Source: Bradyrhizobium sp. NDS-1 | Lineage (GTDB): Bacteria; Pseudomonadota; Alphaproteobacteria; Rhizobiales; Xanthobacteraceae | DNA length: 64,000 bases | NCBI RefSeq assembly: GCF_032918005.1 | Contig: NZ_CP136628.1 | Span: forward strand, 5,441,501 to 5,505,500 | Reading direction: 5' to 3' | In this document: positions 34,869 through 46,860 of the stretch, one piece after another | Layout of the letters: each line of letters opens with the position of its first letter | Numbering within the stretch: position 1 is the first letter of the stretch | Translations under genes and position numbers: made by a program | The notes under the pieces: generated by a model | What the model was told of the DNA's origin: nothing | Databases searched by the model: none | What the model saw: the letters and a program-made list of their open reading frames with translations, nothing else

Positions 34869-35888
34869 ATGAAGATCTGCATCTACGGCGCCGGCGCGAT
34901 CGGCGGATATCTCGGAGTTCAGCTCGCGCGCGCGGGCGCCGATGTCAGCCTCATCGCACGCGGCGCCCACCTTGCCGCCATGCGCGAGCGCGGCCTGACG
35001 CTGCTCGCGGGCGAGGACAAGCACACCGTTCATCCGCGCTGCACCGACGACCCCGCCGAACTCGGCGTGCAGGACTACATCATCATCACGCTGAAGGCGC
35101 ATTCGATCACCGGCGTGATCGAGAGGATGCAGCCGCTGCTCGGGCAGCACACCCGCATCGTCACCGCCGTCAACGGCATCCCCTATTGGTACTTCTACAA
35201 GCACGGCGGCCAATACGAGAACGCGACGCTGGAGAGCATCGATCCCGGCGGGCGGCAGTGGCGCGAAATAGGCGCCGAGCGCGCCATCGGCTGCATCGTC
35301 TATCCCGCAACCGAGATCGAAGCGCCCGGCGTGATCCGGCACGTCTACGGCAACAATTTCCCGCTCGGCGAGCCCTCGGGCGAGATCACCTCGGACGTCA
35401 CGCGCCTCGCCGATCTCTTCGTCGCCGCCGGGCTGAAGGCCCCGGTGCTCGACCGCATCCGCGACGAGATCTGGCTGAAGCTCTGGGGCAATGTCTGCTT
35501 CAACCCGATCAGCGCGCTCACGCACGCCACGCTCGACGTGATCTGCACCGATCCGGCAACGCGCTCGCTGTCGCGCGCGATCATGGTGGAGACGCAGGCG
35601 ATTGCCGAGACGTTCGGGGTCAAATTCCGCGTCGATGTCGAGCGCCGCATCGAGGGTGCCCGCAAGGTCGGCGCCCACAAGACCTCGATGCTCCAGGATC
35701 TCGAGCGCGGCCGCCCCATGGAGATCGACCCGCTCGTCACCGTCGTACAGGAGATGGGCCGCCTTACCGGCATCCCGACGCCCGCGCTCGACTCGGTGCT
35801 GGCGATGGTGACCCAGCGCGCCCGCATCGCCGGCCTCTATGACGGCGTCTCGGCGCCGGCAGATCCCCGCGCATTGGCGGTGGCGTGA
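34869..35888 (+). CDS. 2-dehydropantoate 2-reductase family protein; possible oxalyl-CoA reductase
   Basis: 339 residues of the PanE/ApbA family. The NADP motif is GAGAIGG (7-13), and the C-terminal helical domain contains the catalytic-type lysine region RDEIWLKLWGNVCFNPISALTHATLD (about 198-223). It is longer than E. coli PanE (303). GAGGA precedes the ATG. In Methylobacterium extorquens a paralogue called PanE2 was shown to be an oxalyl-CoA reductase making glyoxylate. The setting here, among oxalate genes and downstream of their operator, favours that role over pantothenate synthesis. The last base of its stop codon is the first base of the next gene's ATG. Confidence 0.88.
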   Translation: MKICIYGAGAIGGYLGVQLARAGADVSLIARGAHLAAMRERGLTLLAGEDKHTVHPRCTDDPAELGVQDYIIITLKAHSITGVIERMQPLLGQHTRIVTAVNGIPYWYFYKHGGQYENATLESIDPGGRQWREIGAERAIGCIVYPATEIEAPGVIRHVYGNNFPLGEPSGEITSDVTRLADLFVAAGLKAPVLDRIRDEIWLKLWGNVCFNPISALTHATLDVICTDPATRSLSRAIMVETQAIAETFGVKFRVDVERRIEGARKVGAHKTSMLQDLERGRPMEIDPLVTVVQEMGRLTGIPTPALDSVLAMVTQRARIAGLYDGVSAPADPRALAVA

Positions 35889-36673
35889 TGACGACCGCGG
35901 TGAAGAAGTGGCTGCGCTTCCGTCATGCCGGCGCGACCGGTTTCGGCATGCTGACGCCATCGGGCATCAGCGTACATGAAGGCGAGATGTTCGGCCGCAA
36001 CGCCGCGACCGGCAAGAGCCTGGCGCTCACGGAGGTCGAGCTGCTCGCGCCGTGTGCGCCCAGCAAGATCGTCGCGCTCTGGAACAATTTTCACGCGCTC
36101 GCGGCCAAGCTCAACCAGCCCGAGCCGCCGGAGCCGCTCTATCTGCTCAAGGCCACCACCACCATCACGTCGCCGGGCGCCGTGATCCGCCGCCCGTCCT
36201 ACTACGACGGCAAGACCACCTATGAGGGCGAGCTCGGCATCGTCATCGGCAAGACATGCGCGCGTGTCTCCCCGGGCGAGGCCGACGGCTTCATCTTCGG
36301 CTACACCTGCGTCAACGACATCACCGCAAACGACATCCTGACCAGCGACCCCACCTTCCCGCAATGGGCCCGCGCCAAAGGCATCGACGATTACGGCCCG
36401 TTCGGCCCCGTGATCGCAACCGGTCTCGATCCCGCAAGACTCACGGTCCGCACCATCCTCAACGGCGCAGAGCGGCAGAACTACCCGATCTCCGACATGA
36501 TCTTTTCGGCGCAGGAGCTGGTCAGCAGGATCTCCCATGACATGACCCTGCTCCCCGGCGACCTCATCGCCGTCGGCACCTCGGTCGGCGTCGGCGTGAT
36601 GAAGGAGCCGGTGAACATCGTGACCGTCGCGATCGACGGCATCGGCGAGCTCACCAACGAGTTTCGGCTGTAG
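35888..36673 (+). CDS. Fumarylacetoacetate hydrolase (FAH) family protein
   Basis: 261 residues, the size of the small FAH-type enzymes (2-hydroxyhepta-2,4-diene-1,7-dioate isomerase and acylpyruvase). The acidic metal motif is YEGELGIVIGK (about 114-124) and FGYTCVNDITANDI follows. The end reads LLPGDLIAVGTSVGVG, matching the family's 'PGD.I..GTP.GVG' box with Ser in place of Pro. It is co-translated with the PanE-like reductase by a one-base overlap. Members hydrolyse or decarboxylate 2-oxo diacids such as acylpyruvates and oxaloacetate. The link to oxalate is through context only. Confidence 0.88.
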   Translation: MTTAVKKWLRFRHAGATGFGMLTPSGISVHEGEMFGRNAATGKSLALTEVELLAPCAPSKIVALWNNFHALAAKLNQPEPPEPLYLLKATTTITSPGAVIRRPSYYDGKTTYEGELGIVIGKTCARVSPGEADGFIFGYTCVNDITANDILTSDPTFPQWARAKGIDDYGPFGPVIATGLDPARLTVRTILNGAERQNYPISDMIFSAQELVSRISHDMTLLPGDLIAVGTSVGVGVMKEPVNIVTVAIDGIGELTNEFRL

Positions 36674-36689
36674 CGGCGAACACGGCGCA

Positions 36690-36767
36690 GTAGCCCGGAT
36701 GAGCGAAGCGACATCCGGAGAGGTCTGTCGTGTCGCGCTTCGCTGTCGCGGGACTCATGCGGGCTAC
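36690..36767. repeat. REP-like palindromic repeat, copy 1
   Basis: GTAGCCCGGATGAGCGAAGC at the left pairs imperfectly with GCGGGACTCATGCGGGCTAC at the right, forming a long hairpin. The left arm is repeated almost exactly at 36921-36951. This is typical of dispersed REP elements. Confidence 0.7.
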
Positions 36768-36785
36768 GACCTTACCTCTCTCTCC

Positions 36786-36882
36786 GTCATTCCGGGGCGT
36801 GCAAAGCGCGAACCCGGAATCCATCGAGCGGCAGTGACGGTCGATAAATGGATTCCGGGCTCGGCGCCCGCCCCGGAATGAC
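36786..36882. repeat. Long imperfect hairpin of the CATTCCGGGGC family
   Basis: GTCATTCCGGGGCG at 36786-36799 pairs with the complement at 36869-36882. Inside it, CCCGGAATCCAT pairs with ATGGATTCCGGG. The same outer arm occurs at 41194-41227 in a shorter version. Confidence 0.7.
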
Positions 36883-36920
36883 GGCGGGAGAGGCAGCCCC
36901 GCTCGTCGGGAAAAATCTAC

Positions 36921-36951
36921 CGTAGCCCGGATGAGCGAAGCGACATCCGGG
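36921..36951. repeat. REP-like repeat, copy 2 (single arm)
   Basis: CGTAGCCCGGATGAGCGAAG, then CGACATCCGGG, repeats the left arm of the element at 36690 over about 30 bases. The rest of the 36674-37117 gap, beyond these three repeats, shows nothing recognised. Confidence 0.7.
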
Positions 36952-37117
36952 ACGATCGATCGGCAAGAACATCCGTAAACATCACATATTCGCGCGCCAA
37001 TGCCGCCGACATGCCCCGCGCACGCCGCAACTTGGACGCATTCGGCCGCCCTTCTGTGAGGCGTGTCTGGGGGCACGGCATGGCCGTGTTTGGGCCAAAC
37101 CTTCTAGGGGTATCACT

Positions 37118-37315
37118 GTGAAGAAGATTGTATTTGCTCTGGGTGCCACGCTTGCTCTGGTGACGGCCGCGAACGCTGCGGATCTGCCGCGTCGTCAGCC
37201 CGTGCCGGTCTACCCGGCCGAGCAGGCGCCGATCGGCAAGATGCCGATTGGCAAGAGCCCGGTTGGAAAGGCTCCGATCGGCAAGGCGCCGGGCCCGGTC
37301 GCAGCGCGCTACTGA
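37118..37315 (+). CDS. Small exported protein with PIGK repeats (65 aa)
   Basis: A signal peptide (MKKIVFALGATLALVTAANA, cleavage at about residue 20) leads to a mature peptide of 45 residues. This contains four tandem five-residue units, APIGK MPIGK SPVGK APIGK, plus a final APG. The repeats are visible in the DNA as 15-base units around 37224-37292. The mature peptide is basic and Pro/Gly-rich and has no Cys. It is expected in the periplasm or outside the cell. The function is unknown. Confidence 0.75.
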   Translation: MKKIVFALGATLALVTAANAADLPRRQPVPVYPAEQAPIGKMPIGKSPVGKAPIGKAPGPVAARY

Positions 37316-37362
37316 CGCGCCGCGCAAACCAGCGTAGGCGGCCGACAGTCGAGGGGCACAGC

Positions 37363-38013
37363 GTGACGAACAAACCTGATCGATCGGGATCCTGCATCCT
37401 TGCGGGGCTCGCGCTCGCGGCGATGATCGCGTGCCTGATGCCCTCGGCTTCGGCGCATGAGGCGAACAAGCGCGTTGCCGACGCCAATGCGCTTGCCACG
37501 ACCGGCTCCACGCCGCGGCCGGCGCCGCAATCGACGCGGCGCTCCGTCGCGCGCGCGGAGAAAGGTCCGTATTACGTCGATTTCCGCGCCCGCACGGCCG
37601 CAAGCTGGGGCCATGCTTTCGTCTGGTACGGCAAGACCAGCGAGAAGGCGGTCGAAGTCGCAGGCCTCACGCCTGCCGGCGACACGCTCGCTTACGTGCT
37701 CGGTCACATCACCTTCGTGCCGTCCGAGACCGGCGCGAGCTACGGCGATCTCGATCCGGACTATCTGACCGCGAGCTATCGCGTCTATCTGAACGAGGCC
37801 GACGCCAAGCGCGTGTTCGCCTATATCAAGAAATTGCAAGCCAGCTCGCCGGTGTGGAACGCCGAGACCGTCAACTGCACCGGCTTCATCGGCGACATCG
37901 CCGAGTTCATGGGCCTCGAGGTCCCCAACCGCTGGCAGCGCCCGGAAAACTTCGTCAACCGCCTCAAGGAAATGAACGGCGGCCGCCAGATGGTGCGGCT
38001 GTCGGCGGAGTAG
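37363..38013 (+). CDS. Exported hypothetical protein, possibly a papain-like (NlpC/P60-type) hydrolase
   Basis: 216 residues with a GTG start at 37363. A hydrophobic N-terminus (ILAGLALAAMIACLMPSASA) looks like a signal peptide ending near residue 31. A conserved-looking core follows: DFRARTAASWGHAFVWYGK, with a His, and VWNAETVNCTGFIGDIAEFMGL, with a Cys. This order, His before Cys, would fit permuted papain-like folds such as the DUF4105/YiiX group, but the match is by eye. It lies 47 bases after the PIGK-repeat gene on the same strand, so both may be exported together. Confidence 0.7.
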   Translation: MTNKPDRSGSCILAGLALAAMIACLMPSASAHEANKRVADANALATTGSTPRPAPQSTRRSVARAEKGPYYVDFRARTAASWGHAFVWYGKTSEKAVEVAGLTPAGDTLAYVLGHITFVPSETGASYGDLDPDYLTASYRVYLNEADAKRVFAYIKKLQASSPVWNAETVNCTGFIGDIAEFMGLEVPNRWQRPENFVNRLKEMNGGRQMVRLSAE

Positions 38014-38037
38014 CCGCCCGTTCCAAACTCGGTGTCA

Positions 38038-38057
38038 TTGCCCGCGAAAGCGGGCAA
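38038..38057. repeat. Short hairpin repeat
   Basis: TTGCCCGC and GCGGGCAA pair perfectly around GAAA. It is the first of several palindromes in the 1.2-kb gap downstream of the exported protein and could serve as its 3' structure. Confidence 0.6.
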
Positions 38058-38104
38058 TCCAGCATTCCAGAGACAGCAAGGCTGAAACCGGCAAGCCGCG
38101 GCGT

Positions 38105-38139
38105 ACTGTCATGCCCCGGTCAAGCCGGGGCATGACAGT
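38105..38139. repeat. Perfect 15-bp hairpin repeat
   Basis: ACTGTCATGCCCCGG and CCGGGGCATGACAGT pair without mismatch around TCAAG. This resembles the widespread 'GTCATGCCCCGG' dispersed palindrome of this group. Confidence 0.75.
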
Positions 38140-38239
38140 GTTTGGTGTGGCAACATTTTGCTCGCCCGTCGGGCAAAACACCCCGCCAATCCCTCCCCCT
38201 CGCCTGTCAAGCCCCGCTTGCGCAAACATTCTCCTTTAC

Positions 38240-38860
38240 CGAATTTCTGATTTATCGTACAAGCGAAACACCCTGGCCCGAGACGAGGGGCGGATCGCGA
38301 TCGTCACGAACCGCGGGCTGGGCAGCGATGGACGCGACGACGTCGGGCGCGAAGCGCATTGCAGGGCGGGTAACCGTGAGCAAGGGGCTTTCCGCGCATA
38401 CGACCCGGCGCCGACAGCGTCTTCGCATGGCTTCGGGCGTGAGCACGCGCCAGCGTTCGAAGCGACATGCGAGGACGTGCGCGGACGGCCAAGTCGTGTG
38501 GTCCTGACGCCCGGGGTCTGTGCGTCAAGTCCTGCGGTGATGCCGCGACCAACCGGTACGCGCATCGATCATCCGCAAGGCGACGGGGGCAATAGTGCAA
38601 CGCTCCCCGGGGAGAGCACGAAGTACGCCGTAAACCATTGCGCAGGGAAGGCCGGGCGTTCGGCTCACCTGTGGTCCACCCCGTGTGCATCTTTTCGCGC
38701 ACGGATCGCGGGTGCCAGCCGGCGCCCGGCCTTCCCTGCCCCTTGTCTCGATAGGGGCGATGCGATCAAGCAAGACTCGGGCGGAACATGCCGCGAGAAG
38801 GCGAAGGTGTGTCTGCGATGGAAACGCGGGTTGATGATCTCCGAAGGCTCCTCATGCTCC
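38240..38860. repeat. Probable long dispersed repeat element (about 0.6 kb), noncoding
   Basis: No frame in this stretch gives a recognisable protein. It contains a perfect 16-base inverted repeat, CAGGGAAGGCCGGGCG (38643-38658) with its complement at 38723-38738, 64 bases apart, and other partial pairings. From memory the sequence is of a kind met many times in Bradyrhizobium genomes, often mis-annotated as small hypothetical genes. The element borders are approximate. Copy number cannot be checked within this window. Confidence 0.45.
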
Positions 38861-38934
38861 GTCATTGCGAGCGCAGCGAAGCAATCCAGAGTCCTTGCGC
38901 GGAAAGATCCTGGATTCGCTACGCTCGCAATGAC
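38861..38934. repeat. Hairpin repeat of the GTCATTGCGAGCG family
   Basis: GTCATTGCGAGCG at the left pairs with CGCTCGCAATGAC at the right, and an inner AATCCAG pairs with CTGGATT. This 74-base imperfect hairpin is a dispersed repeat type. About 30 bases further on, 38957-39000, a CCTGAGGCGC...GCCTCGAAGGG segment looks like yet another family. Confidence 0.7.
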
Positions 38935-39146
38935 GCCGAGACAGCCGCGAGCACAAACCATGCCCGTCACCCTGAGGCGCCGGAGCGGAGCGGAGGCCTC
39001 GAAGGGCGATAGCCCGGCTCTCGACAGATTCCAATTATCCGCCCCACGGAATCCCCCATCCCGTGCATGATCACCCCGCAGTCACCGCACGGCCCCGCAA
39101 TAGACATTTCCCGACCCCGGCGGCATCCTGCGCCATCAACCGATAA

Positions 39147-41167
<2,021 letters not shown>

Positions 41168-41193
41168 GGGCGGCGGGTGGAGCGATGAGACCA

Positions 41194-41227
41194 TCATTCC
41201 GGGTTCGCCTTCGGCACCCCGGAATGA
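41194..41227. repeat. Hairpin repeat of the CATTCCGGG family
   Basis: TCATTCCGGG and CCCGGAATGA pair perfectly around a 14-base loop. It lies 27 bases after the quinone oxidoreductase stop and shares its arm with the element at 36786. Confidence 0.65.
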
Positions 41228-41320
41228 CGGCCCGTCAAGCTCCCCGCTCCTGCAACTCACTAGCGACTACTTCTGTGGATCACCGCTTGATGTTCACCCA
41301 CGCCCTGCTAAATCCCCGCC

Positions 41321-42694
41321 ATGACCTCCCAGCACGACAAAACCTCGGTCGCCGCGATCTCGATCGTCGCCAGCGGCGCCATGGCGGCGGCCAAATTCGC
41401 GGTCGGGATCGCGATCGGCTCGCTTGCGCTGATATCCGAGGCTCTGCACTCCTCGATCGATCTGGTCGCGACCATCATCACCTGGGCAGTGGTGCGGGTG
41501 TCCGACAAGCCGGCGGACGAGGAGCACCATTACGGCCACGGCAAGCTGGAGAGCGTTTCGGCGCTGGGCGTCACCGCCCTGCTCTACGTGCTCGCCGGCG
41601 GCATCCTGGTCGAGGCCTATAGCCGGCTGAGCGAAGGGACCCCGCCGCCGACCATTTCGGCCGTGCCGTTCGTGGTGTTGGTGATCGACATCGTCGTCAA
41701 TCTCTGGCGCGCCCGCGCCCTGCACCGCGCTGCGCGGGAGACCCGGAGCCAGGCGCTGGCGGCGGATGCGCTGCATTTCGCCTCCGACGTGATGGGCTCG
41801 TTCGCCGTGATCGCGGGCCTGATCCTCGCCGGCCTCGGCTTCTGGTGGGGCGATGCGGCCGCAGCCGCCGCAGTCGCCGTGATGATCGCCCTGCTTGGGC
41901 TGCGCATGGCGGGCTCGACCGTACAGACGCTGGTCGACCGCGCCCCCGAGGGCGCGCACGAGAAAGCCACGGCCGCGATCCGGAGCGTGGCCGGCGTGAT
42001 CGATATCGAGCGGCTGCGGGTGCGCATGGTCGGGGCGACCACCTTCATCGACACCATCGCCAAGGTGCCGCGGACCTATCCGATCGACCGTGTCGAGGAC
42101 ATCAAGCGCAACGCGCAAGCCGCCGTCAGCAAGGCGTTCGGGGACGCCGACCTCACCTTCGCCGCGGTGCCTGTCGCCCGCGACAACGAGACCGTGCGCG
42201 ACCGCATCATGGTGATCGCGCGCAATTCCGGGCTCGCCATCCACCACGTCACGGTGCACGATCTCGGCGCCAAGCTGATCGTCAGCATCGATCTCGAGGT
42301 CGACGGCGGAATGCAGCTCGACGCCGCCCATGACGTCGCCAACACCCTGGAGCGCAACATCCAGGAGGAGTTCGGCGACGACGTCGAGGTCGACGTCCAT
42401 ATCGAGCCGCTGGAACCGGAACTGCCGTTCGGGGTCGATGCCACGCCGGAACGGGTGCGGACGATCGCGGCCGCGCTGACGGAATATGCCGCTAGCGGCG
42501 AGATCCACGACATCCACAATGTCCGTGTCCGCAACACCGATGCCGGGGAGATCGTCAACTTCCACTGCCGCGCCACGCCGTCGATGAGCGTGATCAAGGT
42601 GCACGAGCATGTCGACGCGATCGAGCGTGCGCTGCGGCGCGCGTTCCCGAGCGTGAAGCGCGTGATCAGCCACGCCGAGCCGCCGCGCGCCTGA
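41321..42694 (+). CDS. Cation diffusion facilitator (CDF) family transporter with extended C-terminus
   Basis: 457 residues against about 300 for common CDF proteins. Residues 1-200 are the membrane part. Metal-site motifs are SEALHSSIDL (H/D), EEHHYGHGKLESVSAL and ADALHFASDVMGS (HxxxD). From about 205 on come two cytoplasmic dimerisation-type domains in tandem (AHEKATAAIRSVAGVIDIERLRVRM and TPERVRTIAAALTEYAASGEIHDIHNVRVR) and a third H-rich end (KVHEHVDAIERALRRAFPS). It would export divalent metals such as Zn, Mn or Fe. It stands alone. Confidence 0.9.
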   Translation: MTSQHDKTSVAAISIVASGAMAAAKFAVGIAIGSLALISEALHSSIDLVATIITWAVVRVSDKPADEEHHYGHGKLESVSALGVTALLYVLAGGILVEAYSRLSEGTPPPTISAVPFVVLVIDIVVNLWRARALHRAARETRSQALAADALHFASDVMGSFAVIAGLILAGLGFWWGDAAAAAAVAVMIALLGLRMAGSTVQTLVDRAPEGAHEKATAAIRSVAGVIDIERLRVRMVGATTFIDTIAKVPRTYPIDRVEDIKRNAQAAVSKAFGDADLTFAAVPVARDNETVRDRIMVIARNSGLAIHHVTVHDLGAKLIVSIDLEVDGGMQLDAAHDVANTLERNIQEEFGDDVEVDVHIEPLEPELPFGVDATPERVRTIAAALTEYAASGEIHDIHNVRVRNTDAGEIVNFHCRATPSMSVIKVHEHVDAIERALRRAFPSVKRVISHAEPPRA

Positions 42695-42933
42695 CGCGCG
42701 CACGAGACGAAGAACGTGCAGGGAATTCCACGTTCTCGTTTCGGACTCCTCGCGCCCGTGAGTTTGCGGACGCACGACGCGGAAACTGCACATTGGATAA
42801 GAATAATTTCGCGTTAACGATTCGTTGACTCTCGACAGCCCGCGAAAACTGGATTCAAATCGCTGTGATTCGGAAGCGATGTGGGGCTGCTTCCGGACTT
42901 CAGTTGCAAGCTGGTTTTCAGGGGGCCGAAGGC

Positions 42934-45264
<2,331 letters not shown>

Positions 45265-45267
45265 TCC

Positions 45268-46161
45268 CTACAATTGCAGCTTCGGCGCCACCTCGCGCGC
45301 GACATTGACCAGGGCCGCGATCAGCGGCGTCATCGGATCGCGCTGCGGGATCACCATGCCGATGCTGTAATTGACGTCGGGATCGACGATCGGGATCGAG
45401 CGCACCGTGTCGGAGAGACCGAGCGTCTCGGCGAGCTTGGCCGGCATCACGCTCGCCCAGCGCCCCGTCTTGACATGCGTGAACAGCACCAGCAGCGAGT
45501 TCGAGGTCAGCGTCGGCGTCGCCTCGGCGCCGACCGAGCGCAGCGCCCGGTCGATGATGCGGCGGTTCTGCATGTCGGGTGTCAGCAGGCAGAGCGGCAC
45601 CTGCCCGACCTCCGTCCATGTCACCGTCTCGCGGTCACCGAACATCGCATCCGGCGCGGTCAGGAGACGATAGCTCTCATTGTAGAGCGGAATGGTACGC
45701 ACCTTGCCGATCGGCTCGTTCTCGATATAGGTCAGCCCCGCGTCGACCTCGAGATTCTCGAGCAGCCCCAGCACCTCGGACGAGGTGGTGGACTGGATGC
45801 GGAAGCGCACCTCAGGATGCCGGGCGCGGAACGGCGTCGTCAGCGCGGCGACCATGCCGAGCACGGTCGGGATCGCCGCGATGCGGATCTCGCCGGAGAG
45901 CTGGTGCTTCAGCCCGTTGATCTCGTCGCGCATGGCGCGGGCATCGCCGACGATCCGCCGCGCCCAGTCCAGCGCCCGCTCGCCTTCCGGGGTAAAACCC
46001 TGGAAGCGGGACCCGCGCTGGACCAGCATCACGCCGAGGATCTCCTCGAGCTGCTTGAGCCCGGTCGACATCGTCGGCTGCGTCACGCCGCAGACCTCCG
46101 CCGCGCGTCCGAAATGACGCTCCTTCGCCAGCGCCAGCAGCAGTTCAAGCTTGTCGAGCAA
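45268..46161 (-). CDS. LysR-family transcriptional regulator next to fds
   Basis: 297 residues, standard LysR length. The N-terminal winged helix (LLLALAKERHFGRAAEVCGVTQPTMSTGLKQLEEILGVMLVQRG) is followed by a periplasmic-binding-like effector domain. It is divergent from fdsG with 222 bases between the starts, the usual layout for an activator of the operon it faces; FdsR in Cupriavidus has this arrangement. It probably responds to formate or a related signal. It converges with the histidine kinase, only 3 bases apart. Confidence 0.9.
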   Translation of the reverse strand: MLDKLELLLALAKERHFGRAAEVCGVTQPTMSTGLKQLEEILGVMLVQRGSRFQGFTPEGERALDWARRIVGDARAMRDEINGLKHQLSGEIRIAAIPTVLGMVAALTTPFRARHPEVRFRIQSTTSSEVLGLLENLEVDAGLTYIENEPIGKVRTIPLYNESYRLLTAPDAMFGDRETVTWTEVGQVPLCLLTPDMQNRRIIDRALRSVGAEATPTLTSNSLLVLFTHVKTGRWASVMPAKLAETLGLSDTVRSIPIVDPDVNYSIGMVIPQRDPMTPLIAALVNVAREVAPKLQL

Positions 46162-46383
46162 CCGAACGTCCCCTCGAATTCTGTCGTGGCATGCAAGCTA
46201 GCACGCCTGCCCTCTCCCAAACACGCAAAAACGCGCTGCGGAACGCCCAAATTGCAATTTCGCATCGTGTGATCGCATTCGCCAATCGATTGAAATCCGC
46301 AATCGCCGCACGGAACAGCTTTATTGATCCTCGAATGATTCCAACTAGTTTGCGGCCAGGGAACGCTCAGGTCGAGACGAATA

Positions 46384-46860
46384 ATGACAGCGGTTTACGA
46401 GCCTTGGAACGAGACGCGCGGCGCCGAAATCATCGCCGAACATGCGAGCCAGGAGGGCGCGACGCTGGTCATCCTGCACGCGCTGCAGGAGGCATTCGGC
46501 TACGTACCGGAGGCCGCCGTTCCCATGGTGGCGCAAGCGCTCAATCTGTCGCGTGCCGAAATCCATGGCGTATTCACGTTCTACCATGATTTCCGCCACA
46601 AGCCCGCCGGCCGTCATGTGCTCAAGCTCTGCCGTGCGGAGGCCTGCCAGGCCGCGGGCGGCGATGCGTTGGCTGCGCGCGCGGAAGTAAGGCTCGGCGT
46701 GGCGCTCGGCAACACCACGGCCGATGATCGCGTCACGCTGGAGCCGATCTACTGCCTCGGCCTGTGCGCGACCGCGCCGTCCGCGATGCTCGACGGTCGC
46801 CTCATTGGCCGGCTCGATCAGAAGCGCCTCGATGCGCTGGTCGCGGAGGCGCAAGGATGA
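46384..46860 (+). CDS. fdsG: NAD-dependent formate dehydrogenase gamma subunit
   Basis: 158 residues of the NuoE type. It binds a [2Fe-2S] cluster through C83 and C88 (LCRAEACQA) and C124 and C128 (YCLGLCA). In Fds it passes electrons near the FMN subunit. It is the first gene of fdsGBA-fdhD-fdsD and overlaps fdsB by 4 bases. GAGACG precedes the ATG. Confidence 0.95.
   Translation: MTAVYEPWNETRGAEIIAEHASQEGATLVILHALQEAFGYVPEAAVPMVAQALNLSRAEIHGVFTFYHDFRHKPAGRHVLKLCRAEACQAAGGDALAARAEVRLGVALGNTTADDRVTLEPIYCLGLCATAPSAMLDGRLIGRLDQKRLDALVAEAQG

Noticed and set aside
38525..38773. 82-codon minus-strand frame in the repeat tract
   Set aside because: It lies in the probable dispersed element and spans its inverted repeat; Arg-rich and without motif. 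Likely an artefact, although such frames are often annotated.
38111..39070. 319-codon plus-strand frame in the repeat tract
   Set aside because: It runs through several palindromic repeats and has no domain-like composition; treated as noncoding.
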